Counted from the stretch's first letter, positions 1 to 8,312 are shown. The stretch: DNA of 64,000 nucleotides from Conexibacter sp. CPCC 205762 (GCF_030646155.1 NZ_JAUTDN010000011.1:59968-123967); one strand, 5' to 3'. The notes: a model not told the origin generated them from the sequence alone. Translations and numbers: made by a program.

Positions 1-216
1 GAGCAGCGTTCGCCGGACGAGCTGCGAGGGAGTGGAAGGCTGTCGAACAGCAATTGCGATAGCCGAGATGATCGGCTGCGAGCGAATGCGATTGATCGGC
101 CTTACACCGTTCCCCTGACGTCGCTGGCACGTCTGTCCTCATACGTTCGTCCAGGCGAACGTGCGATACCCGCCAATGCGTCCTATTGACGGAGCGCCAA
201 CGCGCCGCGCGAGCGC
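1..216. other. left edge, no gene supported
   Basis: No reading frame here has convincing coding character. One frame stays open from the left edge to a stop near 189, but it has no motif I recognise and could be the tail of a gene outside the window or chance. A perfect 7-bp inverted repeat (ACGTTCG, 6-nt spacer, CGAACGT) lies at 143-162. It could be an operator or a weak hairpin. It lies downstream of the leftward TetR gene that ends at 217, so it may only mark the end of that transcript. Confidence 0.4.
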
Positions 217-870
217 CTATTCGGCAGATCCGGTCGCGCGCTCGATCGCACCGATCAGCAGTTCGACGCCGCTGTCGAATACAGCCCGCTGCGGCGGAAA
301 GAGATGCGGCGCGGCAGCGACCGCGTGCGGCAGCTCCGCAGGGTCGAGCGCCGCATAGACACGCCGCATCGCGGCGCGATCGGAGATGCGCGGGTCGCCC
401 GCGTGCTCCAGTGCCGTCGCGTACAGGCCGGAGCCGACGACCCAGTTCTCGATCAGGTGGAACATGTCCGCCGCAGCGGCCGGCGAGAGGCCCGCGTCGG
501 CGAGGATCGCCAGCAGGCGATCGTTCATCCGCACCAGCCGCGGCTCGTCATCAGGCTGACGCGCCAGCAACGTCGCCAGCTCCGGATGGACGCGATAGCG
601 CGCCAGTTCATGGTGCAATTCCGCACGCAAACGATCACGCCAGTCGTCGGCCGGGTCGAGCGCCGGCGACTCCGCGAAGCTGCGGCCGGCCAGCTCGACG
701 AGCAGCTCGTCCTTGCTGCGGAAGTGGCGGTAGAGGGCGGTCGGGTCGACCTCCAGCTCGGCGCCGAGGCGGCGCATCGAGAGCGCGCCGAGCCCCTCGG
801 CGGCGACGATCCGCGTCGCGGTCGCGAGGATCCGCTCGCGGTCGAGCCGTCTGCGTCCGGTCGCGCTCAT
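217..870 (-). CDS. TetR/AcrR family transcriptional regulator
   Basis: This 217-aa protein is a one-component repressor of the TetR family. Its N-terminal helix-turn-helix (residues about 8-55) contains the signature LYRHFRSKDELL; the C-terminal half is a helical ligand/dimer domain. I chose the ATG at 870 over an upstream in-frame ATG at 903. Translation from 870 starts just before the HTH, and a -10 box TAGCGT (878-883, minus strand) ends 7 nt before it, the leaderless pattern seen across this window. It is divergent from the agmatine deiminase operon, and a double AACGCGTT palindrome sits between them, so control of that operon and of itself is likely. The ligand is unknown; agmatine or a polyamine is only an inference from the neighbour. 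Confidence 0.85.
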   Translation of the reverse strand: MSATGRRRLDRERILATATRIVAAEGLGALSMRRLGAELEVDPTALYRHFRSKDELLVELAGRSFAESPALDPADDWRDRLRAELHHELARYRVHPELATLLARQPDDEPRLVRMNDRLLAILADAGLSPAAAADMFHLIENWVVGSGLYATALEHAGDPRISDRAAMRRVYAALDPAELPHAVAAAPHLFPPQRAVFDSGVELLIGAIERATGSAE

Positions 871-912
871 GCCGGGGACGCTAGCGCAGCAGACGGCGGC
901 CACCGGCTTGGA

Positions 913-937
913 GTCAACGCGTTGTCAACGCGTTGAC
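913..937. promoter_or_regulatory. palindromic operator between tetR and aguA
   Basis: Two AACGCGTT cores separated by GTC lie inside outer GTC/GAC ends, making a nearly perfect 25-bp inverted repeat. The right half overlaps the -35 hexamer TTGACT (933-938) of the aguA promoter. Binding there would block the rightward promoter. The adjacent divergent TetR gene makes that protein the obvious candidate; this is inference, not shown. Confidence 0.6.
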
Positions 938-962
938 TTCGGCTCGACACGAGCGCTAGGCT
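933..962 (+). promoter_or_regulatory. aguA promoter, leaderless
   Basis: A -35 TTGACT (933-938) and a -10 TAGGCT (957-962) are separated by 18 nt. The -10 ends 7 nt before the ATG at 970, so transcription should start at or next to the A of the start codon and the mRNA should be leaderless. Confidence 0.6.
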
Positions 963-969
963 GCGCATC

Positions 970-1995
970 ATGAGCACCACCTCACGCCCCGCCGGGCTGC
1001 GGATGCCGGCCGAGTGGGCGCCCCACGAGCGGACCCTGATCGCATGGCCGGCGCGCGAGGAGGCGTGGCGCGGCGGTGCGACGATCGAGGACGCGCGCGA
1101 CGCGCACGCCGAGGTCGTCGCCGCGGTCGCCGCCTTCGAGCCGGTGACGCTGGTCGCCGACCCCGCCCACGCCGAGGATGCGCGCAGACGCGTCCCGCAC
1201 GACAGCGTCGAGGTCGTCTCGCTGCCGATCGACGACTCGTGGCTGCGCGACTCGGGACCGATCGTCGTCACCGACGGGATCGCGCGCGCCGGGATCGACT
1301 TCAGGTTCAACGCCTGGGGCGAGGCGTTCACGCCCTACGACAAGGACGCGGCGATCGCCCAGAGAGTGCTGGAGCATCTGGAGATCGAGCGCTTCGGCTC
1401 GCCGATCGTGCTCGAGGGCGGCTCGATCGCCGTCGACGGCGAGGGCACGCTGCTGAGCACCGAGCAGTGCCTGCTCAACCCCAACCGCAACCCGCTGCTG
1501 GACCGTGCCGAGATCGAGCAGGAGCTGCGCCTCCAGCTCGGCGTCGAGCGGATCGTCTGGCTCGGCCAGGGCCTCGTCGAGGACGCCGACACCGACGGCC
1601 ACGTCGACAACGTCGCCGCGTTCGTCGGCCCCGGCCGCGTGCTGCTGCAGACGGTCGCGGAGCAGGACGACCCCAACTGGGCCAACGCACGTGAGAACAG
1701 ACGACGGCTGCAGGAGGCCGGCCTCGACGTCATAGACCTCACGCTGCTGCCGCGCACCAAGCACGCCGACGACGGCGACACGGTCGCGGTCCCGTACATG
1801 AACTTCTACCTCTGCAACGGCGCCGCGATCGTCCCCGTCGCGCAGCTCGACCACGACATGGACGAGGAGGCGCTGACGCGCCTGCGCGCGCTGCTGCCCG
1901 GCCGCGAGGTCGTCGGCGTCCCCGGCCGCGTGCTCGCGCTCGGCGGCGGCGGCGTCCACTGCATCACCCAACAGATCCCGAAGGCGAGCGCATGA
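970..1995 (+). CDS. aguA: agmatine deiminase
   Basis: Agmatine deiminase (Porphyromonas-type peptidyl-arginine deiminase superfamily) hydrolyses agmatine to N-carbamoylputrescine and ammonia in the cytoplasm. The 341-aa length fits the family. Visible family motifs are the N-terminal MPAEWAPHERTLIAWP, the DDSWLRDSGP block, LEGGS, DTDGHVDN with the active-site His, and the C-terminal GGGGVHCITQQIP carrying the catalytic cysteine (Cys331). The ATG at 970 is preceded at 7 nt by a -10 box and is therefore probably leaderless. The stop overlaps the start of the next gene (ATGA, 1992-1995), so the two are translationally coupled and supply the two steps from agmatine to putrescine. Divergent TetR control is likely. 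Confidence 0.93.
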   Translation: MSTTSRPAGLRMPAEWAPHERTLIAWPAREEAWRGGATIEDARDAHAEVVAAVAAFEPVTLVADPAHAEDARRRVPHDSVEVVSLPIDDSWLRDSGPIVVTDGIARAGIDFRFNAWGEAFTPYDKDAAIAQRVLEHLEIERFGSPIVLEGGSIAVDGEGTLLSTEQCLLNPNRNPLLDRAEIEQELRLQLGVERIVWLGQGLVEDADTDGHVDNVAAFVGPGRVLLQTVAEQDDPNWANARENRRRLQEAGLDVIDLTLLPRTKHADDGDTVAVPYMNFYLCNGAAIVPVAQLDHDMDEEALTRLRALLPGREVVGVPGRVLALGGGGVHCITQQIPKASA

Positions 1996-2957
1996 GCGAC
2001 TACCAGCTGATCGTCAACACCACCCCGCCGCCGTCGCTCGCCGCCGGCGAGGGCAGAGCCGGCCCGCGCGCGCCGTTCCGCGTCGGCGCCGTGCAGCAGG
2101 CGTGGAACCCCGACGCCGACGCGCACAAGGCCGCCCTCAGCGAGGGCATCGGGCTGGCGGCGCGCGAGGGCGCGACGCTCGTCTGCCTGCAGGAGCTGAC
2201 GCTGTCGAAGTACTTCGCGATCACGCCCGACGGCCCGGCCGCCGCCGGCGCCGCGCCGGAGCCGCTCGCCGACGGGCCGACCGCGACCTTCGCGCGCACG
2301 GCCGCCGCCGCGCACGGCGTCCACGTCCACGCCTCGCTGTTCGAGGCCGCCGACGGGCCGGATGGTCCTGACGGCCTCGGCTACAACACGGCGATCGTCG
2401 TCTCGCCGCAGGGCGAGATCGTCAGCCGCACGCGCAAGCTGCACATCCCCGTCACGGCCGGCTACTACGAGGACAGATACTTCCGCGCCGGCCCGACCGC
2501 GGCCGAGGGCGGCGATCCCTACAGAGTGGTCGAGCTGCCGGGCGCGAAGTTCGGCTTCCCGACCTGCTGGGACCAGTGGTTCCCCGAGCTGGCGCGGGCC
2601 TACTCGCTCGGCGGCGCCGAGGTGCTCGTCTACCCGACCGCGATCGGCTCCGAGCCCGACCACCCCGAGTTCGACACCGAGCCGCTGTGGGAGAAGGTGA
2701 TCGTCGCCAACGGGATCGCCAACGGCACCTTCATGGTCGCCGTCAACCGCATCGGCCACGAGGAGCCGCTGGACTTCTACGGCTCCTCGTTCGTCAGCGA
2801 CCCGTACGGGCGCGTGCTGGCGCAGGCGCCGCGCGACGCGCCGGCCGTCCTCGTCGCCGACCTGGAGCTGACGCAGCGCGACGACTGGCTGACGCTGTTC
2901 CCGTTCCTGACGACGCGCCGGCCCGACACGTACGCGGGGCTGACGCGGATTCCCTGA
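1992..2957 (+). CDS. aguB: N-carbamoylputrescine amidase
   Basis: This nitrilase-superfamily enzyme hydrolyses N-carbamoylputrescine to putrescine, CO2 and ammonia. The catalytic triad is visible: Glu68 in LQELTLSKYF, Lys149 in RKLHIP and Cys192 in FPTCWDQWFPE. The 321-aa product carries about 30 extra N-terminal residues compared with the usual enzyme, rich in Pro and Ala, before the core begins at FRVGAVQQ. A later start is possible, but no ATG or GTG lies close to the core, and the ATGA overlap with aguA supports the long form. Substrate assignment rests on the WDQWFPE signature and the neighbour aguA. The pair suggests use of agmatine as a nitrogen source or for polyamine synthesis. Confidence 0.92.
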   Translation: MSDYQLIVNTTPPPSLAAGEGRAGPRAPFRVGAVQQAWNPDADAHKAALSEGIGLAAREGATLVCLQELTLSKYFAITPDGPAAAGAAPEPLADGPTATFARTAAAAHGVHVHASLFEAADGPDGPDGLGYNTAIVVSPQGEIVSRTRKLHIPVTAGYYEDRYFRAGPTAAEGGDPYRVVELPGAKFGFPTCWDQWFPELARAYSLGGAEVLVYPTAIGSEPDHPEFDTEPLWEKVIVANGIANGTFMVAVNRIGHEEPLDFYGSSFVSDPYGRVLAQAPRDAPAVLVADLELTQRDDWLTLFPFLTTRRPDTYAGLTRIP

Positions 2958-2970
2958 ATCGCAACGTGAC

Positions 2971-3007
2971 GGGGGTCGCGATCGGGCATATGTTGATCGC
3001 GACCCCC
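2971..3007. promoter_or_regulatory. 13-bp inverted repeat enclosing a -10 box
   Basis: The arms GGGGGTCGCGATC (2971-2983) and GATCGCGACCCCC (2995-3007) are perfect complements around an 11-nt loop. The loop holds TATGTT (2989-2994), a good -10 hexamer for the hydrolase gene starting at 3039. It can be read as an operator across the promoter or as a terminator for the agu operon; there is no T-tract, which weakens the terminator reading. An AGGAAGG Shine-Dalgarno follows at about 3026, so this mRNA would have a leader. Confidence 0.5.
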
Positions 3008-3038
3008 CCGCCACCGCTTCGACCAGGAAGGCCGTGCA

Positions 3039-3860
3039 ATGCCCTTCATCACCACCCCGGACGGCGTCGAGATCTTCTACAAGGACTGGGGCTCGGGCCC
3101 GGCCGTGATCCTCTCCCACGGCTGGCCGCTGAACTCCGACTCGTGGGAGGCGCAGCAGCTCCACCTCGCGACCCACGGCTTCCGCGCGATCGCCCACGAC
3201 CGCCGCGGCCACGGCCGCTCCGAGCAGGTCTGGGACGGCAACGACATGGACCACTACGCCGACGACCTGCACGCGCTGATCGAGGCGCTCGGGCTGAGCG
3301 AGGTCGCGCTCGTCGGCTTCTCGACCGGCGGCGGCGAGGTCGTCCGCTACATCGGCCGCCACGGCACCGCCAAGGTCTCCAAGCTGGCGCTCGTCTCGGC
3401 CGTCCCGCCGTTCATGCTGCAGACCGAGGACAACCCCGGCGGCGTGCCGATCGAGGTCTTCGACGGGATCCGCGAGAACTCGCTGAAGGACCGCTCGCAG
3501 CTGTACAGAGACTTCGCCGACACGATCTTCTTCGGCCACAACAGAACGGGCGACGTCTCGCAGGGCACGCGCGACGCCTTCTGGCGCCAGGGCCTGCAGG
3601 CCGGCCACAAGAACACGTACGACTCGATCGCCGCCTTCTCGGCGACCGACATGCGCCCCGACCTCGCGAAGGTCGACGTGCCGACGCTCGTGATCCACTC
3701 CGACACCGACCAGGTCGTCCCGTTCGAGGTCGGCGGCAAGGCGTCGGCGGCGCTGATCGACGGCGCCGAGCTGAAGGTCTACGAAGGCGGCCCCCACGGT
3801 GTCACCGACACCCACAAGGACCGCCTCAACGACGACCTGCTCGCCTTCCTGCAGAGCTAG
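3039..3860 (+). CDS. alpha/beta hydrolase, non-heme chloroperoxidase-like
   Basis: This 273-aa cytoplasmic alpha/beta-hydrolase resembles the cofactor-free haloperoxidase/perhydrolase/esterase group ([18 protein letters not shown] start, SHGWPL oxyanion region, HDRRGHGRS). The nucleophile is Ser95 in GFSTGGGE, where the group usually has GFSMGGGE; the Met-to-Thr change beside the nucleophile is worth noting. The acid (Asp in DTDQVVPF) and His ([12 protein letters not shown]) are present, so the triad is complete. The ATG at 3039 has a strong AGGAAGG ribosome site. It is probably transcribed alone from a promoter inside the palindrome at 2971-3007. The real substrate cannot be read from sequence. 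Confidence 0.88.
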   Translation: MPFITTPDGVEIFYKDWGSGPAVILSHGWPLNSDSWEAQQLHLATHGFRAIAHDRRGHGRSEQVWDGNDMDHYADDLHALIEALGLSEVALVGFSTGGGEVVRYIGRHGTAKVSKLALVSAVPPFMLQTEDNPGGVPIEVFDGIRENSLKDRSQLYRDFADTIFFGHNRTGDVSQGTRDAFWRQGLQAGHKNTYDSIAAFSATDMRPDLAKVDVPTLVIHSDTDQVVPFEVGGKASAALIDGAELKVYEGGPHGVTDTHKDRLNDDLLAFLQS

Positions 3861-3873
3861 GCCGCGGCCTGCG

Positions 3874-5358
3874 TCAGGCGGCTGCCGCGGGTGCGGCGGC
3901 CGCCTCGCCGGCCGCCGTCTGGCGCCGGTGGATCGTCATCGGGATGCCGTGCAGCGGGCGGATCGTGACGGTCGGGTCGAGCACGATTCTCGCGCCCGGC
4001 ACGAGGTCGAAGCGGAAGCGCTGGGCGATCATCGCCGCCAGCAGCGTCGCGTTCATCATCGCGAAGCCGTGGCCGACGCAGATCCGCCGCCCGCCGCCGA
4101 ACGGCAGGTAGGCGAAGCGCGAGCGCTCTCTCGGCGCGTCGCCGAGCCAGCGGCGCGGGTCGAAGCCGGCCGGGTTGGGCCACACCTTCGGGTCGCGGTG
4201 GGTCGACCAGATCGAGACGAACACCAGCGTCCCCTTCGGGATCAGATGGCCGCAGACGACGTCGTCCTGCGCCGCGACCCGCTGGACGTGCCAGACCGGC
4301 GGGAAGATCCGCATCGCCTCCTGGAAGCAGGCGGTCGTCCACGGCAGCTGCTCCGCGTCCTCCGCGGTCGGCACGCGCCCCTGCAGGACCGCGTCGACCT
4401 CCTGCTCCATCTGCTCGCGCGCTTGGGGGTGCTGCGAGAGCAGGTAGTACATCCAGGCGAGGCCGTGGGCGGTCGTCTCGTGGCCGGCGGCGGTGAACGT
4501 CATCAGCTCGTCGAGCACCTGCTCGCGGCTCATCTGCTCGCCGGTCTCCTCGTCGCGCGCCTCCATCAGCAGCTTCAGCAGGTCGTCGCGCTCGCCGTGG
4601 CCGTTGCGCAGCCGGTCGTCGATGATCTCGCGCCCGATCGTGGTGAGCACGTCGGCCGCCTTGACGCCTCTGCGCCAACGCAGCGGATGGGTCGTTCTGG
4701 CTGCCTGCTGGATCCCCTTCACGCCGGGCAGGTACTGGCCTATCGCGACGCCGGTCGAGCGGCCGATCGCGCCGGCCTCGTGCAGCGCCTCGCCGAGCGC
4801 GACGCCGAACTCCTCGGCGCGGCCGCGGAAGTCGTGGCCGACGAGCGCGCGGCCGACGGTGTCGAGGCCGATGTGGAGGATCTCGCTGGCGACCTCGACG
4901 CGCTCGCCCTCGCCGCGGGTCCGCTCCCAGGTGTCGAGCGCGTCGCCGGCGGCGGCGGCCATGTGGTCGGCGAACGGGGCGAGGTGGCGCTTGGCGAACA
5001 TCGGCTGCACGAGCTTGCGCTGGCGCTGCCACAGCGCGCCCTCGCTCGTGACCAGGCCCTTGCCGAGGACCGGCTCCAGCAACTCGTACTGGTTCGACTT
5101 GCGGTAGGCGTCTTGGTTGGCGACGAGCACGTGGCGGACGGCCTCCGGCCCGCGCACGATCGCGAGGCGCTGGCGCGGCAGGTCGAGCATCGCGACGTCG
5201 CCGTACTGCTCGCCGATGTCGGCGAGCACCTCCAGCGGACCCTCCTGGCGGCGGAACTTGAGCATCCAGCGCCAGGCGTCGGCGCCGGAGGGACCGGGCG
5301 GAAGCGGGGCGTCAGTTGCCTCGGAGACGGGTGCGGGGGCGACTCTCAAAGCTGACAT
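3874..5358 (-). CDS. cytochrome P450
   Basis: This 494-aa heme monooxygenase has the I-helix oxygen motif AAGHETTAHG, the K-helix EAMR and the heme loop FGGGRRICVG with the thiolate ligand Cys427. The sequence begins with a Pro-rich linker (PLPPGPSGADAW) and no membrane segment, so it should be soluble. The C-terminus is an alanine-rich tail (from about residue 475) of no known role. The start ATG at 5358 is preceded at 6 nt by TAACAT, giving a leaderless transcript. A perfect TGTGA-N6-TCACA site is centred about 43 nt upstream. It lies downstream of phzF in the same direction but with its own promoter. The substrate is unknown, and no ferredoxin or reductase is adjacent. Confidence 0.93.
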   Translation of the reverse strand: MSALRVAPAPVSEATDAPLPPGPSGADAWRWMLKFRRQEGPLEVLADIGEQYGDVAMLDLPRQRLAIVRGPEAVRHVLVANQDAYRKSNQYELLEPVLGKGLVTSEGALWQRQRKLVQPMFAKRHLAPFADHMAAAAGDALDTWERTRGEGERVEVASEILHIGLDTVGRALVGHDFRGRAEEFGVALGEALHEAGAIGRSTGVAIGQYLPGVKGIQQAARTTHPLRWRRGVKAADVLTTIGREIIDDRLRNGHGERDDLLKLLMEARDEETGEQMSREQVLDELMTFTAAGHETTAHGLAWMYYLLSQHPQAREQMEQEVDAVLQGRVPTAEDAEQLPWTTACFQEAMRIFPPVWHVQRVAAQDDVVCGHLIPKGTLVFVSIWSTHRDPKVWPNPAGFDPRRWLGDAPRERSRFAYLPFGGGRRICVGHGFAMMNATLLAAMIAQRFRFDLVPGARIVLDPTVTIRPLHGIPMTIHRRQTAAGEAAAAPAAAA

Positions 5359-5393
5359 GCCCGAATGTTACACGAACCGATGTCACATCAAAC

Positions 5394-5409
5394 TGTGAGT
5401 GGAGTCACA
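5394..5409. promoter_or_regulatory. CRP/FNR-type binding site
   Basis: TGTGA-GTGGAG-TCACA matches the consensus half-sites of CRP-family regulators exactly and extends to CTGTGA/TCACAG. It lies about 43 bp upstream of the predicted start of the P450 transcript, close to the -41.5 position of class II activator sites. It overlaps the stop codon of phzF. The regulator itself is not in this window. Confidence 0.55.
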
Positions 5410-6241
5410 GCTCGACGCTGCCGCGCACGAGCGTGCGGGTGCCGCCGCCGACCCAGATCGCGCCGTCGTCGTCCTGCGTCACGTGGACGCGGCCGGCGCG
5501 GCCGATCGCGGTTCCCTGGGCCGCCACGTACGGCGCCGTCGCGCGGCCGCTGCCCAGCAGCCACTGCGCCAGCGAGGCGTTGAGGCTGCCGGTGACCGGG
5601 TCCTCGACGAGCGCCTCGTCGACCGGGAAGAAGGCGCGCACCTCGAAGGCCGTCTCGCTGCCGGGCGGGTGCGGCCCGACGACGCCGACGTCGAGCCCTC
5701 TGCCGGGCGGCCGCAGCGCCAGCACCGCCTCCGCGTCCTTCAGCAGCAGCGCGACCCAGCCCGGCCCGTTGTCGGCCCAGGCCGCGTCGACGACGTCGTC
5801 GCGGGCGATCCCCAGCAGCGCGACGACCTGCTCCAGCAGCTCCGGCTCCAGCGGCCCGGAGCGCAGCAGCGGCGGCGCCTGGAAGGCGAGCCCGTCGGCC
5901 GTCCGCCGCACCGGCACGAGCCCGGCGCCGCACTCCTGCACGACCGTCTCGCCGGCGCGCGGGCGGCCGCCGGCCTCCAGCCAGGCGTGGCAGCTGCCGA
6001 GCGTCGGATGACCGGCGAACGGCAGCTCCAGCGACGGCGTGAAGATCCGCACGCGGTAGTCGGCGGCGGGGTCCGACGGCGGCAGCAGGAAGGTCGTCTC
6101 CGACAGATTCGTCCAGCGCGCGACGCGCTGCAGCTCCTCGCTGCTGAGGCCTTCGCCGTCGAGCACGACGGCGACCGGGTTGCCGGCGTACGGTGTGGTG
6201 GTGAAGACGTCGACCTGCGCGAACGGGCGGCTGCTGCTCAT
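5405..6241 (-). CDS. PhzF family isomerase/epimerase-like protein
   Basis: A 278-aa PhzF-fold protein. The N-terminal half shows DVFTTTPYAGNPVAVVLDG and the proposed acid/base Glu48 in NLSETTF. FTPSLELPFAGHPTLGS and the C-terminal EDPVTGSLNASLAQWL are family hallmarks of the two pseudo-symmetric hotdog-like halves. Members isomerise small trans-hydroxy or amino acids; most, including this one, have no known substrate and no phenazine cluster is present here. I chose the ATG at 6241 because TAGCGT (6249-6254, minus strand) ends exactly 7 nt upstream and because the upstream extension is not conserved-looking. Confidence 0.88.
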   Translation of the reverse strand: MSSSRPFAQVDVFTTTPYAGNPVAVVLDGEGLSSEELQRVARWTNLSETTFLLPPSDPAADYRVRIFTPSLELPFAGHPTLGSCHAWLEAGGRPRAGETVVQECGAGLVPVRRTADGLAFQAPPLLRSGPLEPELLEQVVALLGIARDDVVDAAWADNGPGWVALLLKDAEAVLALRPPGRGLDVGVVGPHPPGSETAFEVRAFFPVDEALVEDPVTGSLNASLAQWLLGSGRATAPYVAAQGTAIGRAGRVHVTQDDDGAIWVGGGTRTLVRGSVEL

Positions 6242-6309
6242 CCGCGCGACGCTAGCGCGCGCGGATGCCAGGTTCAAGCGGTTGCGCGCACAACCGATCA
6301 TCTAGATCG

Positions 6310-7251
6310 ATGGGCATTCTCCGCGCACGTTGGCGCTCGCTCCCGATAGCGATCGCGACGCTGATGGTGATGGACGTCGCAGCCGGCACCGTCGCGCTGC
6401 TCGGCGGCATCGACCCGGTCAGCGAGGACGCGCCGATCGCGGTCGACTTCGGGCTCGCGGCGCTCGCCTTCGGCTTCGCGCTGCTGTTGCTGCTGCTCGG
6501 CGCGCGGATGCCGAAATGGGCGCTGCTCGGCAACACGATCGTCGCGATCGTCGCCGCGAGCGCGATGATCGCGGGCGCGAGATCGCCCGGCGGCGAGCTG
6601 CTCGCCGGCTTCGTGCTGACGTGGGTGACCGTCTACGTGACGCTCCACCACAGCCGCCGCAACGCCCGTCTGTGGGCGACCGCGGCGACGGCGGGCGTCA
6701 CGATCGGCGTGCTGATCGCCAGACACGACGGCGGCGTGACGATCTGGTTCGTGATCACCGCGACGATCTGGCTCGTCGTCTCCGTCGTCGGCGGGCTCGT
6801 CAAGCGGCTGCACGCGCAGGCCGAGACCGACGCCCTCACCGGCACGCTCAACCGCGCCGGCTTCGAGCGCGCCGCCCGCCGCGAGCAGGCGATCGCGCGC
6901 CGCACCGGCACGCCGCCGACGCTCGTGCTGATCGACCTCGACGGCTTCAAGGCCGTCAACGACCGCGACGGCCACGCGGCCGGCGACCGCGTGCTGATCG
7001 AGCTGGCCGACGCCTGGCGCAGCGCGCTGCGGCCGGGCGATCTGCTCGGCCGCCACGGCGGCGACGAGTTCGTCGTGCTGCTGCCGGCGACCGCCCCGCG
7101 CGACGCCACCGCGATCGTCGCCCGCCTCGCCGCCGCCCACGACTTCGCCTGGACCCACGGCCTCGAGCCGTGGCCGGCCGACGAGCCGCTGCAAGCCTGC
7201 ATGGCGCGCGCCGACCGGCGCCTCTACGACGCCAAGGCCGCGGCGGTCTGA
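6310..7251 (+). CDS. membrane-bound GGDEF diguanylate cyclase
   Basis: This 313-aa protein has six predicted membrane helices (about residues 12-31, 45-64, 70-90, 97-112, 120-137, 143-164) followed by a cytoplasmic GGDEF domain (from about 170). The domain has DALTGTLNRAGF, DLDGFKAVND, an intact GGDEF (250-254) and the allosteric RxxD I-site (RPGD, 241-244) at the correct 5-residue spacing, so it should make c-di-GMP and be product-inhibited. The part after GGDEF is shorter than usual but still ends in ADRRLYDAK. No PilZ or EAL partner lies nearby; the processive glycosyltransferase at 15 kb is a possible downstream target, which is speculation. I used the ATG at 6310 because the membrane segment follows directly. 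Confidence 0.9.
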   Translation: MGILRARWRSLPIAIATLMVMDVAAGTVALLGGIDPVSEDAPIAVDFGLAALAFGFALLLLLLGARMPKWALLGNTIVAIVAASAMIAGARSPGGELLAGFVLTWVTVYVTLHHSRRNARLWATAATAGVTIGVLIARHDGGVTIWFVITATIWLVVSVVGGLVKRLHAQAETDALTGTLNRAGFERAARREQAIARRTGTPPTLVLIDLDGFKAVNDRDGHAAGDRVLIELADAWRSALRPGDLLGRHGGDEFVVLLPATAPRDATAIVARLAAAHDFAWTHGLEPWPADEPLQACMARADRRLYDAKAAAV

Positions 7252-7267
7252 TTCCGGCGGGGCGCGG

Positions 7268-8206
7268 TCAGGCCAGCAGCGCGGCGGCGTCAGCGCGGCC
7301 GGCGTGCTCGGCCCAGGCGGCCGGAGTCGCGTCGTGGCGCGCGTCGCGGGCGGTGCGATCGGCGCCGGCGTCGAGCAGCGCCGCGATCGTCGCGCGGTCG
7401 CCGGACTCGGCGGCGAGATGGAGTGCGGTCGCCTGCTCGCCGTGGCCGTCACCGCCGAAGCTGGTGCGCGCGCCGGGGTCGGCGCCGAGCGCCAGCAGCG
7501 TTCTGACCGCCTCGGCGCGGCCGCGTGCGGCCGCCCACGCGAGCGCGGTGCCGCGGTAGACGTCGGCGTCGAGCGACGCGCCGCGCGCGGCGAGCAGCTC
7601 CAGCGCCTCGACGCGGCCGTTGCGGGCCGCCCACGCGAGCGCCTCGTCGCGCACCTCGGCGGCGTCGTCGGCCGGCTCCCAGCCGGGGAAGCCGGAGTGC
7701 GGGCGGTGGAACTCGCGCGCGCTGCCGGCGGCCGGCGCGAGCGTGCCGTCGGCGGCGATCAGGCGGTCCAGCAGCGGCTGGTCGCCGAGGCCGGCGGCGA
7801 CGCGCAGGTTCGCGGGTGCGACGCCGCCGCGGGCGGCGAGCAGCTCCGCCGTTCTCGCGTGGCCCCAGAAGAGCGCGACGACGAGCGCGGTGCCGCCCTC
7901 CCCGCGCGCCTCCATGTGGGTCGGGGCGCCGGCGTCGAGCAGCTGCTCGGCGAGCGCCGGCTCGCCGACGTAGGCGGCCTGATGCAGCGCGGTCCAGCCG
8001 TGGACGTTGACGTGCGCCGGGCTGGCGCCGTGGTCGAGCAGCAGCTCCGCCGCGCGCGCGTCACGCCGGGCGACGGCGAAGGCGAGCAGATCGTTCTCGT
8101 TGTCGCCGCTGGCGACGACCAGTCCCGGCCGCCGCACGAGTGCCGCTCTGAGGCCGTCGAGGTCGCCGGCCTCGATCTGTGCCCAGGCGTCGTCGAACGC
8201 GCTCAT
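7268..8206 (-). CDS. ankyrin repeat protein
   Basis: The 312-aa product consists almost wholly of about seven to eight ankyrin repeats. Units such as GWTALHQAAYVGEPALAEQL and GTALAWAAARGRAEAVRTLL follow the helix-loop-helix consensus with the usual G-TPLH-like and LL-GA-like positions, though several repeats are degenerate. There is no signal peptide, membrane segment or catalytic domain, so a cytoplasmic protein-binding role is likely and the partner is unknown. The gene runs toward the GGDEF gene (convergent). A strong hairpin just upstream (8254-8287) separates it from the phosphatase gene. Confidence 0.88.
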   Translation of the reverse strand: MSAFDDAWAQIEAGDLDGLRAALVRRPGLVVASGDNENDLLAFAVARRDARAAELLLDHGASPAHVNVHGWTALHQAAYVGEPALAEQLLDAGAPTHMEARGEGGTALVVALFWGHARTAELLAARGGVAPANLRVAAGLGDQPLLDRLIAADGTLAPAAGSAREFHRPHSGFPGWEPADDAAEVRDEALAWAARNGRVEALELLAARGASLDADVYRGTALAWAAARGRAEAVRTLLALGADPGARTSFGGDGHGEQATALHLAAESGDRATIAALLDAGADRTARDARHDATPAAWAEHAGRADAAALLA

Positions 8207-8253
8207 TCACGGAGCATCGCCGATCGCAGCCGGGCGTGTCCAGTGTCGCTGAG

Positions 8254-8287
8254 CCGCCGCGGGCGCGGTGCGTCGCGCCCGCGGCGG
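8254..8287 (-). terminator. GC-rich hairpin terminator after the phosphatase gene
   Basis: A perfect 14-bp stem (CCGCCGCGGGCGCG paired with CGCGCCCGCGGCGG) closes a 6-nt loop, 26 nt downstream of the leftward phosphatase stop. There is no U-tract, as is common for actinobacterial hairpin terminators. Confidence 0.65.
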
Positions 8288-8312
8288 GAGGTCGCTCAGC
8301 CGACGGGGTGAA

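Noticed and set aside
143..162. GTTCG-N6-CGAAC as an SOS (LexA) box
   Set aside because: The actinobacterial SOS box has the arms in the opposite order (CGAAC then GTTCG).
1806..3815. Long open frame on the minus strand antisense to the agu and hydrolase genes
   Set aside because: It covers well-supported genes on the other strand; its translation is Arg/Val/Gly-rich low-complexity text typical of GC-rich shadows.
5405..6241. Part of a phenazine biosynthesis cluster because of PhzF
   Set aside because: No other phz genes are present, and the PhzF family is much broader than phenazine enzymes.
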